Positions 41,316-52,786 are shown, counted from the first letter of the stretch. The stretch: DNA of 64,000 bases from Peromyscus leucopus (GCF_004664715.2 NC_051086.1:75623164-75687163); one strand, 5' to 3'. The notes: generated from the letters alone by a model not told the origin. Numbers and translations are program-made.

Positions 41316-42793
41316 TTTCACTCCCTGCCCCCCACAGGCTTGTAACCATAACATAATGCAGAAATACATTCAGTTCAACTTCAAAAGTCCCCATGGTTTA
41401 TAACAGTCTCAAACTTGTTTAAAAGTTCAAAGTTCAATGTCTCCTCTGAGACTCATGCAATCTCTTAATTGTAATTTCCTATAAAGTCAACATCAAAATG
41501 CAGATCACATAGTTCCAACATATAATGGCACAGGATATACATTACCACTCCAAAATGGGGGAAAGGGAGCATAATAAAGAAATATGCTGGACCAAAGAAA
41601 GACTGAAAAGCAGCTGAGCAAACTCCAAACTCTGCATCTTCATGTCTGATGTCAAAGAGTTCTTCAGATCTCCAACTCATTTCATCTTTGTTGATTGCAA
41701 CACATTTCTTTCTTTTGAGCTGATTCCCCTTTCTGTTAACAACATTCCTCAGCAGGTATCCCAATACTCTGACATCTCCAAAATTTTAGGGTCACCAAAG
41801 CAATCCAGGCTTCACCTTCACAGCTTCACAAAATAGCATTTCTGGGCCTCCATGTAGGAATACCCCTGCCACACACCCGGCCTCAGCAGCTTTCTTTAGT
41901 CTTGGAGGGAGATTCAATAATCCCTTTCTTTTATCCTTGACTTTGGAGCCAGAACCACATGGTCAAAGCTGCCGAATTTTAGTGTTTGCTGGAGCTGGAA
42001 CATGGCCTCCTTGTTCAATTACATCTTTGGCAGTTTTCTGTTTTCAATGATTTCCTTCACTGCCAAAGTTTGACTTTCCTGGAACTTGCTCTGTAGACCA
42101 GGCTGACCTCAAACTCAGGGATCTGCTTGCCTCTGTCACCTGAGTGCTGGGATTAAAGGCGAGTACCACCATTCCTGGACCTAAGATGTTCTTTAATTCA
42201 TTTTCACAAGTTGGAAGCTTAGTTGAGTAGGATATTGCCCTGAGGTCACCACTCCCATTATTCCATTTATTAATTTGTTTATCTCCTTGAACACAGGGTT
42301 TATTCTACTTCCTGTTGCCAATTTTCTTCTCAATCTATATATTTTGAATTTTTCCTTGTTCAGCTTGCTTCTTTTCATTATAGATCTTCATAAGAGTGAA
42401 TACTAATAATCACACAACAGATTCTATACTAGACTGTTTTGAGATTTCTTCTGCCAACAGAATTAATTCAAAACTCTTCACTTTAGCCTCAAGCAGACTT
42501 TTCAGATAAGGGCAGAAAGCAGCCACATCCTTCACCAAAATAACAGAAGAATGATCTGTTACATATTAATATTCTTTTGCTTTGAAACCTCTTGACCCAG
42601 ACCCCCACAGTTCAAGTCACCTTCAGCACCACTGTCTTCCATGCTCCTACTAGTATGACCCATCAATCATACTAGTATGATTAATCTCACTTTAAAATGC
42701 TTCTCTAATCCAAAGCCAAAAAGTCCACATTCCTCCAAACAAAAGCATGGCCAGGACTATCACAGCAATACCCTAATCCCTGGTACCAACTTC
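41316..42793 (-). mobile_element. Internal region of the ERVL-type element
   Basis: Recognisable against a mouse homologue I remember: AGGGTCACCAAAGCAATCCA, GGCTTCACCTTCACAGCTTC, GGGCCTCCATGTAGGAATAC, GGAGATTCAATAATCCCTTTC, GCTGGAACATGGCCTCCTTG, ACAGATTCTATACTAGACTG, CCATGCTCCTACTAGTATGA. No gag/pol/pro-like reading frame is left or expected. An 18-bp perfect palindrome AATCATACTAGTATGATT lies at 42665-42682. Confidence 0.8.
42076..42180 (-). mobile_element. B1-like segment inside the ERVL-type internal region
   Basis: TTCCTGGAACTTGCTCTGTA, GACCAGGCTGACCTCAAACT, CTGAGTGCTGGGATTAAAGG. I see no flanking duplication, and I recall the same B1 piece at the same place in mouse copies. It may therefore be an old captured module of the family rather than a local insertion. 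Confidence 0.75.
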
Positions 42794-42850
42794 TGTCTTA
42801 GTCAGAGTTTTATTGCTGTGAAGAGACACCATGATCACAATAATTTTTAT

Positions 42851-43004
42851 TTTTTTAAATTTCGAGACAGGATTTCCCTTAGAAACAGTCCTGGCTGTCC
42901 TGGAACTTGGTTTGTAGACAAAACTGGCCTAAAACTCACAGATATGCCTGCCTGTGTCACCTAAGTAAGTTCTGGGATTAAAAGCATGTGCCACCACACC
43001 CAGT
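42851..43004 (-). mobile_element. B1 inserted in the 5' LTR
   Basis: TTTCGAGACAGGATTTCCCT, GTCCTGGCTGTCCTGGAACT, GGGATTAAAAGCATGTGCCA. The LTR is continuous on either side when compared with the 3' LTR. TAATTTTTAT (42841-42850) and TAATTCTTAT (43011-43020) are a 10-bp duplication with one change. Confidence 0.85.
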
Positions 43005-43320
43005 CCATGGTAATTCTTATAAAGGAAACTATTTAACTGGGACTAGCTTATAGTTTGGAGATTTGGTCCATTATCATCATGGCAGGAAACATGCAACATA
43101 CAGGCAGACATGGTACTGGAGAAGGAGCTGAGAGTTCTACTTCTTGACCTACAGGCAGCAGCAGGAGACTGTGTGCCATGCTGGGCATAGATGCCCACCC
43201 CCACAGTGACACACTTCCTCCAACATGGTTACACCTCTTAATAGTACCATTTCTTAATGGTCCAAGCATTCAAACACATGGGTGCATGGGGGTCATTCCT
43301 ATTCTAACCACCACACAGAG

Positions 43321-44516
43321 GGATTTAAGAAGAAACTTTGCAACTTGAGTAGACGAGAAAATAGCCAGAGTTTACTTTAAGGGATGTGAGAATAGATGGT
43401 TTCAGTGTTGTTCTTTAAGCAAAGGGCAGACAAAGGCCTCCCAACTGCCCTGGTAAGTTTTACCAGCTTTTAACTGTATTTTGGTACTGAGCAAATCAAA
43501 TTAGCATCTACTCTTACTTTCAAGGCAAAGAAACTTTTTTCTAAGGGGATGAACCCTGTCCTAAAAATATTCAGAGCAGTTTCTTGTATGGGAGAAAAAT
43601 ACAACACAACACTACACATAAATAAGTTAGCTGTCTTCTACCAGGACAACCATGGAAAATAACAGGCACATCCCAAGGGGCTGCTTCTCAGTTATATTAA
43701 TAAATCAAAATATCTACTTATGATGATTTATTTGTAGATCTTGATGTTGAAAGCTCATTTATCATTTGCAATGCAATTTGCCCATCTCTACAGATCATAA
43801 AAATTCATTGAATTATGCTTGTTCTCACGGTGTAATTTAATATGTTGTTTTTCAGCACCAGAATAAATCCCCCTGATAAGTATATAATTTCCCTATGTTA
43901 TCCTTTAGCAGTCAATCATCACAAATAATGCAATTGATATACTTATATGCACACATGCATTTAAGAGTTAATGAAACAAATTTCTCATAGCATCATTTTT
44001 TTAACTGGAACTCAAACCAAAATATAAGAAGAAAACAACATAATCTACTTAGGAATCAAAACAATAAAATTTCTCAGCTGATAAGAAAGCTTGTTGTATA
44101 CTTCTGGAGTAAATGCATTGTCTTGCTGATCCCACCCAAACAATAATTTATAAGCAACACCATGGAAGAGATGCATGCATGTATTTCTTAGAAGTTAGCA
44201 ACATAGATTCTCAGCCCAGCTATTCTGTACCTCAAACAATAACAGAGTTATAAAATAACATGACATTCAAGACCTGGAATAAATGTACAAATTTTATATT
44301 AGGCAATACACTACCAACTTACATTGCTGTTGCAGCATTCTATTAACATTATTATATAACTCTTACATCAACAAGCCTATTTTTTTCCAACAACAAAATA
44401 GACAAATCACATTCTATAATAAAAATTTCTTTTAGAATAAAACTATTAAAATAGTAAATAGTTTTATTTTAATTTAATTTTTAAGATATACTAATGTATA
44501 TTTTAATTAAAAAATA
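43321..44516. other. AT-rich single-copy DNA, nothing assigned
   Basis: No recognised family or supported frame. ATTAAAATAG/TATTTTAAT inverted words occur near 44445-44475. Confidence 0.4.
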
Positions 44517-44626
44517 AAATGATGGTTATATCATTTCCCCTCTTCCCTTACTTCCTTCCAACTCCTCTTTTGTACCTCCCTGGTCCCCTTCAAAATTATG
44601 CACTCTAATTCTTTAGTTGTTATTGT

Positions 44627-44697
<71 letters not shown>

Positions 44698-44706
44698 TAC
44701 ACACAC

Positions 44707-44767
<61 letters not shown>

Positions 44768-44900
44768 CTGGCCACTTGGTATTGGACAACCACTTTGGCT
44801 TACCATTGTGGAAGACTATGTCTTTTTTTCTCAGCATTCCTTAGTTGTCTGTAGTTCTTTGTCAAGGGATGGGGCCCTGTGAGATTTCTCCCTTTCAATT
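44517..44900 (-). mobile_element. L1 3' UTR, antisense, with compound microsatellite
   Basis: ATATCATTTCCCCTCTTCCC, TTGTACCTCCCTGGTCCCC, TCTTTAGTTGTTATTGTTAC, then the array, then GGCCACTTGGTATTGGACAA, GGAAGACTATGTC, CAGCATTCCTTAGTTGTCTG and TAGTTCTTTGTCAAGGGATG. This copy shows the uninverted order of the pieces that are inverted at 34115-34880. Confidence 0.8.
44630..44764. repeat. (CT)n(AT)n-TCTACACACACA-(TG)n array
   Basis: About 17 CT units, 14 AT units, a short ACACACACATATG link, and about 30 TG units. The CA and TG parts are complementary, so one strand can fold on itself. Confidence 0.97.
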
Positions 44901-45926
44901 TAATCTCTGAAGAAATTTGTTAAATCTCCTTAGATATCCCAAAGTCAGGTCAAGAGAAGATCTTTATTTTTCTCATTTAAATCCTCATCTTGTCTTACAA
45001 AGCAAAACAAAGGCTTAAGAAAACCCAACAGTTTTAAATTCTTAAATATGTTTTATTTCTATGCCATGCTAGTCAGTTACTCTGAAACATGTAACTAAGA
45101 ATCATTAGACCCTGGACATCAATAAACCCATATGGTGCTGCCTCTAGTATGTCATCTATGCCATAAAAATGTAGTAAAGCATAAGAACAATGTAGTTGGT
45201 CTGTCAGAACCCTAATGATTCTACAAATACTCTAAGAGGATCATGTATCAAACCCATAAAATTAAATTCTATGTCTAAAATAAATGCCACTCTTTGTCAT
45301 GTCTATATACTACTGTTGGAGCACTGACTGTGAATTCACTGGAGCCTTGCATTTTTAATCTGTATTAGTCATTGACCTCTGGAAAAAAATCTCTAGGCAA
45401 TAAGTAAATGGACAATTTCCAAAGCTCATTGAGATAAAACAAAACAAAACAAACAAACAAACAAAAAAAACAAGACATATGGACCATCAGAAACACTGAA
45501 ACACCAAGGGATTAGCTTCCCAACAGTTCACTATGAGTTTCCAGGCTATACTTCTGGATCAGCTTAGTCATGAAGCACTGTGGCTCTTTAGGGCACTTTG
45601 CTAACAGTGCACACTGTGCATGTCTCATCTGGACTAGAAGAACTTTGACTGGTTGAGACAGTAGCTGTCAAGGATACTTCACTGATGGACAGTTCTGCAT
45701 CAGATTTCCTAGTACAGAGTAACTAAAGTATAGGCTGTTGATTTATTTGGCTGCCAAGGCAATGATAAACTTTCCAGAAAGATCCTCTTATATCCCTGCA
45801 AACTTACGGCTTAGGAGAAATCATTCTAAAATACATTGATCTCTTAGCTTTACTTTGGCATGCTTGCTAGACACCCGAGAGAGAATCACAAACTAGGAAA
45901 GGGCATATAATAAACTAGACTAACAA
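44901..45926. other. Single-copy DNA with a (CAAA)n patch
   Basis: CAAAACAAAACAAACAAACA and following at about 45437-45472. Otherwise unassigned. Confidence 0.5.
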
Positions 45927-46090
45927 CCTGGTGGTGGTGGCACATGCCTTTAATTCTAGCACTCATGAGGCTGAGGCAGAAGCAGGGAGATGTCTGTGAG
46001 TTCGAACCCAGCCTGGTCTACAGAGTGAGTTCCAGGACAGCCAGGGCTACACAATGAAACCCTGTCTTGAAAAACAAAACCAAAAACAAC
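45927..46090 (+). mobile_element. B1 SINE
   Basis: CCTGGTGGTGGTGGCACATG, CCTTTAATTCTAGCACTCAT, GAGTTCGAACCCAGCCTGG, TCTACAGAGTGAGTTCCAGG, ACAGCCAGGGCTACACAATG, then AAAACAAAACCAAAAAC. Full length, older subfamily (ACAGCCAGGGC). Confidence 0.95.
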
Positions 46091-46435
46091 AGACTGACTT
46101 TTAACATTACAACCTGGGAGATAGTTAGCCAATGAGATAAAGGTAAGAGTAAATATATTTAAATGCTCAAGTTGAAGAAAGATTCAAGTTTATTTTCCAC
46201 GATGGGCAACTTTTCATGTTATGAAGAACATCTTGGGTCTTAGAGATCATGTCAGACCTTTCATTCACTGTCACCTGTAAAATAAGGAGAGGACCTGAGA
46301 AGAGAAGGTGCAGAAGGGCATGAACTCCAGAATCCTTGATTTACAGCAAAATGATAAGAGAGAATTATCTATCATAGTGGAAGGAACTAGCACCTGATAC
46401 TATTTTGGCTTCCACCTAACCCTGAAGCTCTATGT
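46091..46435. other. Single-copy linker
   Basis: No recognised family. Confidence 0.4.
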
Positions 46436-46609
46436 CATTGGTTCTCAACCTCCTAATGCTGTGACCCCCAATCATAAAATTATTTTTGTTGCTACTTCAT
46501 AACTGTTATAAAATGCAAATATCTGTGTTTTCTGATGGTCTTAGGTGACTCCTGTGAATGGGTCATTTAACCCCTAAAGAGGTCACAACCCACAGGTTGA
46601 GAATCGCTG
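46436..46609 (-). mobile_element. URR1-type hAT element, internally shortened
   Basis: CATTGGTTCTCAACCTCCTA and ACAGGTTGAGAATCGCTG are the terminal repeats. GTTGCTACTTCATAACTGTT and AAATATCTGTGTTTTCTGAT lie inside. Flanking octamers CTCTATGT and GTCTATAT agree at six of eight. Opposite orientation to 30680-30901. Confidence 0.85.
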
Positions 46610-48366
46610 GTCTATATAGACAAAGCTTAGGAACAGTCCCTACAAAAGTAATGATGACATCAAGATACACAATGCATTCTAGTCTGTATCTTAGTTCCCA
46701 AACAGTTGAAATAAAAAAGGAACTGGGGGTGACAGAAGATGGTAAGAAACAAACAAACAAACAAAACCACAAACAAACCTGCTATAAAAACACTGCACAA
46801 ATAAGTAGATGATATGAAAATAGTACATACTGCCACCAGATCTAACAAGTTGTTAAATTGTTAGGTATTGTCTTTGAACCGACTTGTATGTGAGAAAAAT
46901 GCAAATAGTGAAGGATCCATTTCATCACATCATGCCTACTTCTGTCTATCCACAGAAGTAACTAATTCCCCAAAGTTGTTTTGGATTCTTTCTGATCATG
47001 GCTTATATAAGTGATATCCTACAAAGATACATTGCCACACAGCACAGTATTTCTTGTTATTACTAAGATATTCTGAAACTTGCTTTCCCATAGACAATTA
47101 GTTGAGATATACCACTGTTGGTGTGAACAAATCTAGTTTACTTATTTTAAGTTCAGACATGTATTCATACATAAATAGCCACTGTAAAAATGTCATCTTT
47201 GGGCTCCCTTGGGACTACAAAATTGATACCATTGGAAGATTAGAGTCTTTATTTTACGAACTCTTTCCTTTCATGCACATTGTTATTCCCTTTCATTTGG
47301 TCTTTTAAATAGCCAAGTCTATGTAAATTTGGGAGACATTGTTGCTAAGGGCCCTTTACACATATCCCCATGGTTATAGGTTCTGTGTAGTATTGGTACT
47401 AAAATTATTTCAATTCACTTCCAGTTTTGTTATGTTTGGCATTTAAAAACATCACTAAGTCTTCATAGTGATTTCATATGCAATAAACATATTAAACATT
47501 CTTGTAACAGTTGGCTGGAAATTATTCTTTAAAATTTTCTATAGAGAGTGATCACTTACTCAAACAGTGACAATCTTGTCTTCTGTTCTAGTCATTTTAT
47601 AGTTTTATTTCTTTTTCTTGCTTGTCCATAGCTGGAATCACCAATTAAACACCTGTGCAGTAGCTGTGACACTGAACATTTCATCAAATATCTTTAATGG
47701 ACATGCTTTACATATCTCATCCATTAGCAAGGTTCCTGGCAGAAACTATTCAATAAATTAAGGACATTTTATTTAATAGTTACATTGATAAGAATTTCAT
47801 TATGAATAAGGTAATGCTAAATTTTTAAATATTTTTCTCCTATTGAAATGAGGAATGTATTTTTTCTTTAATCAATATAGATAAATCTGCTGTGGTATTT
47901 TTATGAAGAATGATCCATTTTTCCTTGGGAAAAAAATCTCTTCTAAAAATAATACATTTTATTTTTACTATTTTCTTACACTTAATTTCCTGGTATTTCA
48001 TTTAAGATTTACATACACAGTTCACATGATTGCTTACTCTTCCTTCTCTTGTTTTAATCTTATTTGGTGTTAAGATTATATCAACCCCATAAAGTCAATT
48101 GAGCAGTATTCCTTATTTTTCCATGGTTTTAAAATAGTTTATGTTACATATTTTTAATTGTAAGTTTTAATTTTTAAATGTAAGTTCATTTAAATACATA
48201 TTTTATAACAAAATATTTCCATAACAGTTATTGGTTTAATGTTGATTATCCATTTTTTTTAAGAAAATGAAATAATTGTTTCTATTTTTCCTAGGAAATT
48301 ATCCATCTCCCAAAGTTCAAATTTTTGGCTTAAATACTCCGTCAAAACAGGATCTCTTTCTTTGCT
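46610..48366. other. AT-rich DNA; possible decayed L1M
   Basis: TTCCAGTTTTGTTATGTTTG and AACATATTAAACATTCTTGT (about 47418-47515) weakly resemble antisense L1M 3' UTR. A (CAAA)n patch lies at 46747-46765. No supported frame. Confidence 0.35.
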
Positions 48367-48742
48367 CTCTCTATAGTGGCCATAGCTCTACTCCTATACT
48401 CTCTATAGTGGCCATAGCTCTACTCCTATACTCTCTATAGTGGCCATAGCTCTACTATATACTCTCTATAGTGGCCATAGCTCTACTCCTATACTCTCTA
48501 TAGTGGCCATAGCTCTACTATATACTCTCTATAGTGGCCATAGCTCTACTCCTATACTCTCTATAGTGGCCATAGCTATACTATATACTCTCTATAGTGG
48601 CCATAGCTATACTATGTACTCTCTATAGTGGCCATAGCTATACTATATACTCTCTATAGTGGCCATAGCTATACTATATACTCTCTATAATGGCTATAGC
48701 TATACTATATATTCTCTATAGTGGCCATAGCTATACTATGTA
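48367..48742. repeat. 31/32-bp minisatellite, 12 complete units
   Basis: Unit: CTCTCTATAGTGGCCATAGC plus a variable 11-12-bp end. Ends, in order of the 12 units: A (TCTACTCCTATA, 32-bp unit), A, B (TCTACTATATA, 31-bp), A, B, A, C (TATACTATATA), D (TATACTATGTA), C, C, C with two changes, D-like. An incomplete unit starts at 48743. The paired A+B unit is 63 bp, which keeps one plus frame open (48440-48628). No promoter or homology supports coding. Confidence 0.97.
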
Positions 48743-49717
48743 CTCTTTATGCAACCTCCCCTTCCGTCATCACTCCAGCTTGTGCTCTTAAAAAACACAA
48801 TCTGATTTATTTTGCACATGGCTGCTTTTGGTTTTATTGGCCATCTCCTGCATGTTTGTTTCCTAATTTCATTACTGTTTCTTTCTGGAAGGTTCCAAAG
48901 GAAGTTAATAAAATCAATGGTTAAGAACTGAATACACTGTGGATGGGACCAAAAAATCACAGAGGAAACTAAAAATAAATTTAAAATGAGAATGTTCTGA
49001 ATCCATAAGTAGATAAAAATATTATAAGAATTATTTTTTATTGAAGAGATAAGGCTTTAGACAATAATTCCCAGGGAGTCAGGGCACAAGAAGTGTCTAA
49101 AGCATACTTGTCTTTTGTGGAAACAGGGTAAGACACTAAATAATTTACACACTGGTTAAGTAAGTATGTTAATAATTTAGAGGAGTGCTCTGTGTGAGCC
49201 TTTCTAATTTCAATTTTTATATTTTTTCTCGCTATTGCAATGTGTCTGAGAAAGAAGAGGGGCTTAAAAATATGAACTTACAGTCTCATCTTGACTAGAA
49301 TTTCATAGCAGACAGTACTGGGTTTCTCACCCTTCAGTACCTCCTTTGTACTTAATGAAATTTGGAAAGGAAATCCCAGTCTCAAGTGCCAGGTCGACTT
49401 TAAACATATACAACAGCTCCTTGAACTTTCTAAACTACAGCAAAGACACAGCTAGATTTAAATGTGAATACATGGATTTCTGAGGTGAGCTTATTTCTTG
49501 ATGCTGCTTCCTAGTATTCCTTGTTTTCCCCTAAGCAGATATCTTCCTGAATACTCAGCATGTTCTTACCTTCCTGTGTTTTTGTACATTCTTTCCTCCT
49601 CCTGCACCCTCCCAGAATCCTGACCTAAATGCTATGCTATGAGCTATAGAAGATGGAAAGTATTTATGTGTCTATTACAATGCCAATAAATAAATAAACA
49701 AATGAACAAATAAATAT
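48743..49717. other. Single-copy DNA with (AAAT)n patch
   Basis: Imperfect AATAAATAAATAAACAAATG run at about 49684-49716. Otherwise unassigned. Confidence 0.5.
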
Positions 49718-49845
49718 TTATTTGAGACAGAAGTTCTTTGTGTAGCCCTGGTGGTCCTGAAACTCACTCTGAAGACCAGGTTGGCCTTGAACTCAAAGAT
49801 CTGCCTGCTTCTGCCTCCCAACTGCTGGGATTAAAGGCATATGCC
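49718..49845 (-). mobile_element. B1 SINE, 5' end incomplete
   Basis: TTGAGACAGAAGTTCTTTGT, CCTGAAACTCACTCTGAAGA, TTGGCCTTGAACTCAAAGAT, GGGATTAAAGGCATATGCC. The head of the element (right end on plus) is lost. Confidence 0.85.
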
Positions 49846-49994
49846 TTTGTCTGTTGTTTTTTTTAAATATTGCTTGACAGTGATTTCAAGATATTTTCTT
49901 TCTTTTATAGGAGGAATATAAACTCTCTCAACACCAGAAGCAATTTAGTTTTGTGGTATGCAATGCGAAGCAGAATATAGATGCTTACTGAATT

Positions 49995-50360
49995 AATGTA
50001 AAGATAAAAACATTTTGAGTAACTTTTATTGGTTATTCTTAGACAAATTCATATAGCATATGTATTGTATACATTCAGATTATAGTAAATCTCACTCTCC
50101 CTAACCTCCTTCTCAGTCCTATTATATCCCCTATAATTTCCTTTTACTATTCACAACCTTTTTCTTTTTCTTTTGAGACTCACTAAATTTAACTTATATC
50201 ATTTGTGTTACTATGGGTTTAAAAGCACCCATTGGAGTCTGGTGGGCTCCTCAGTAAGTATACAACTGAAGATAATTAATGCTTCTACCATAGAATTTAC
50301 CAGTAGCCAATGGTTATTCACTACTTCATTAATCATTATGTCTACCAAGATATTATGAAG
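49995..50360 (-). mobile_element. L1 3' UTR, antisense
   Basis: ACTTTTATTGGTTATTCTTA, TCACTCTCCCTAACCTCCTT, GTTACTATGGGTTTAAAAGC and ACCATAGAATTTACCAGTAG follow an antisense Lx-type 3' UTR. Diverged. Confidence 0.5.
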
Positions 50361-50375
50361 AAAATCACATGCATA

Positions 50376-50434
50376 AGTCAGGTATGGTGGCAAATTCCAG
50401 CACTTGAGAAACAGAGGCATGTGGATTTCTGAAG
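50376..50434 (+). mobile_element. B1 fragment
   Basis: GTCAGGTATGGTGGCAAATT, CCAGCACTTGAGAAACAGAG and GCATGTGGATTTCTGAAGTTC form the left half of a B1. Confidence 0.65.
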
Positions 50435-51587
50435 TTCTCTAAAGCAATGGTTGATTATGACTTGTAGGAGCAATTTCTCTTCTGCATTTATAATTTCGAT
50501 ATCCTAAAGTTTAGAGAGATAAGAAAAAATATGACTCAAAATCCATATGTAAATTAATTTAATATGTTAACATATCTGAAAAGTTTTTGTTGCTTAAGAT
50601 GCACTTATTAATATATTTTAGTTTTAGAAAAAGGCAAGCAAGTACAGTTTCAATTAGATTATTTAAAGATGAAACAGTGTCTTAAATATAATGTCCTAAA
50701 TTCATTCTGTCATAAGATATGTTATTAATAGGTAAGTCTATTGGTCAAAGCATCAAGACAAATTTCAGTAAATTTTATGGGGGAATGATGGCTAGCAGAG
50801 CCTAGAATGAATGGAATTTTTCTACTCTGGATAGGTGGTGCCCACCATCTCTGCTGAGTATTTTGAGGTCAAGAACATTTTGGTAGAGGGTGAGGTAAAA
50901 AAGGCAACTTAATTCAGTAAGGGGTAGAGGCACAGTGATGGTTGACTTGTCCTTGACATCATCTACAGGGAAATAGCCTCATTCAACATCTCAGGTGCAT
51001 GTATGATGCAGCGTCTATATGCTTAATAATATCAGATATACTGCCCTGGCACATGTAGATTGTCCCAAGCTATGCAATAGTCAACCTGTCAATACGGGTA
51101 AGGATCCATCCATCCTCCATTCCCACCCTGAGAGTGGCTCCTCTCTCTGCCTAAACTCAAAAAAGAAGTAAGGGCTCTTGGGTCACATGCTTGCTCAGCC
51201 TCTTTCCATTCTCCAGAGTGTATTTTATTCATTTACCCTCTCTTTAAAATACATTTATACTTTCATTACTCCTAGACTATGCCTTGTCCAATTTGTTGTT
51301 TGAGACACCAAGAAACTGGACAGCCTGTCATGGTACACCTCCTTCTGGTTACAGGCCCATAAAGATCAAACTTCCCATCCTCAGTTGATTGATCAACTAC
51401 TAACCTACAAACATCATTTACCCCTTCTTTGCTGTGTTTGATGGAAATGTGAATATGATAATTCTGACCTTGCTGAGTACTGGTGAGAGTTACAGAGATT
51501 ATGTACATGACTCCTAATAACATATTCTACAGCTGTCATTTATGGTTATCTATGGCCATTAATCACAATTATTCATCATGGACTTAG

Positions 51588-51622
<35 letters not shown>

Positions 51623-52469
51623 ATAAGGTTTTAAAACATGAGCAATATCTCCTGGTCTCAAAGGCTCTACAACTAGTCCTGAACATAAGAACTTGAGTTT
51701 CTGCAGTTTGTCCCCAGGTTCACAAGCATGACAGTATTCTCTGTTGCAAACACTTTGGGCAATTTCAAAAATTACATTCTCAATGGCTTAGACATTAATC
51801 TTTTATAGATAATCATGATAAAGTGGACTAGTCCATCATAAAAAGAAGATAATGCTAAATAATTCTATGCAGTTATATTAACCAATATATAAAACATGAG
51901 ATTCTTTATTAAAGCAAATGAGAAAAATATATTTAATTTGCCAAAAGTACATTTCCCCTCCTTTTTGACTTCACCATATATCAATGATCTGTAATGTGAA
52001 ATAGCTGTTTTTCAACTTTATAATGGAAAAATGGGTGATATGCAATATGAATGAACCACAGGACCTGTGTGTTGAGTGGCATGACCTATTAAGACCTCCA
52101 GGATACCATGAGGATATCTTTGTGAAGGGTATCCTTTTGTGAAGAAGAGGGACTATCTAGAGAATGGGGAATACACCGATGGAGAAACAACTGTAGCGTC
52201 ATGTAGGAAAAGTACAGAACCTTGAAAAGAAGTGGGCACCTTTCCCCCAGATGGGAACCTTGCCATATTCTACTTCAGTTTAACATTATCCATGAACAAG
52301 GAAGCAGAACTACTGTGAGAACACACAGTACAGAAGGTGAACACAGCCATGGAGAGGAAGAGGCTGCACTAGGCTGAGAAAAACACCTGGTCAGGTGGTT
52401 ATTTTGTCTCCCAGCCCCAGCATACTGTCACAGAAGCAGCAATCATTTCATACTAAAGTAAAGATATCT
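50435..52469. other. Single-copy DNA, nothing assigned apart from (GAT)n
   Basis: No family recognised over about 2 kb, except the triplet array at 51588-51622. The 83-codon minus-strand frame (51272-51523) has no recognisable features. Confidence 0.45.
51588..51622. repeat. (GAT)n microsatellite
   Basis: About 11 uninterrupted GAT units. Confidence 0.97.
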
Positions 52470-52592
52470 TAATATTTGTTAAGTACAGTACTAAGTAATT
52501 CATTGCAGTTCCTTTAGTAAAAAATATGATTCTATCTCAATTTTATAGATGAGAAAAACCAAGAAACAGAAAATCAAGGGTTTGTAAGATTT
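52470..52592 (+). repeat. MIR fragment
   Basis: TCTATCTCAATTTTATAGAT, GAGAAAAACCAAGAAACAGA and the preceding AGTACAGTACTAAGTAATTC follow the MIR order ('...cattttacagatgaggaaactgag'). Confidence 0.55.
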
Positions 52593-52751
52593 CTCATACA
52601 CCTTCAAACTGTCACAAGTTTGAGGGAACTTATTTTCAGGCAATGGAACTGAAATTTGTAAAGAAATAAAGACAATTGACAATAGGTAAAAAAACCCAAA
52701 ATTTAAATACATATCTATGAATCCAGAGTTGTAGAACACAGAATCAGAATC

Positions 52752-52752
<1 letters not shown>

Positions 52753-52785
<33 letters not shown>
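52753..52785. repeat. (GT)n microsatellite
   Basis: About 16 GT units. Confidence 0.97.

Positions 52786-52786
<1 letters not shown>

Larger units (their letters stand above)
40945..43315 (-). mobile_element. Complete non-coding ERVL/MaLR-type LTR element
   Basis: Two LTRs (5' LTR 42794-43315, 3' LTR 40945-41315) read on minus start TGTGGTGGTT and end CTAAGACA. They flank about 1.48 kb of internal DNA with no open frame. Directly inside the 5' LTR the minus strand has GAAGT then TGGTACCAGGG (42778-42788), a primer-binding site that fits tRNA-Leu. Directly before the 3' LTR lies a polypurine tract (GGGGGGCAGGGAGTGAAA, minus, 41316-41333). Exact 5-bp duplications CAGAG flank it (40940-40944, 43316-43320). 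Non-autonomous; mobilisation by an ERVL-type relative is inferred. Confidence 0.9.

Noticed and set aside
48440..48628. 62-residue repetitive peptide frame in the minisatellite
   Set aside because: Open only because a 32-bp and a 31-bp unit sum to 63 bp; right-hand units that are all 31 bp break the frame. No coding evidence.
48367..48742. CRISPR-like array
   Set aside because: Units are contiguous with no unique spacers, and the genome is a mammal's. It is a minisatellite.
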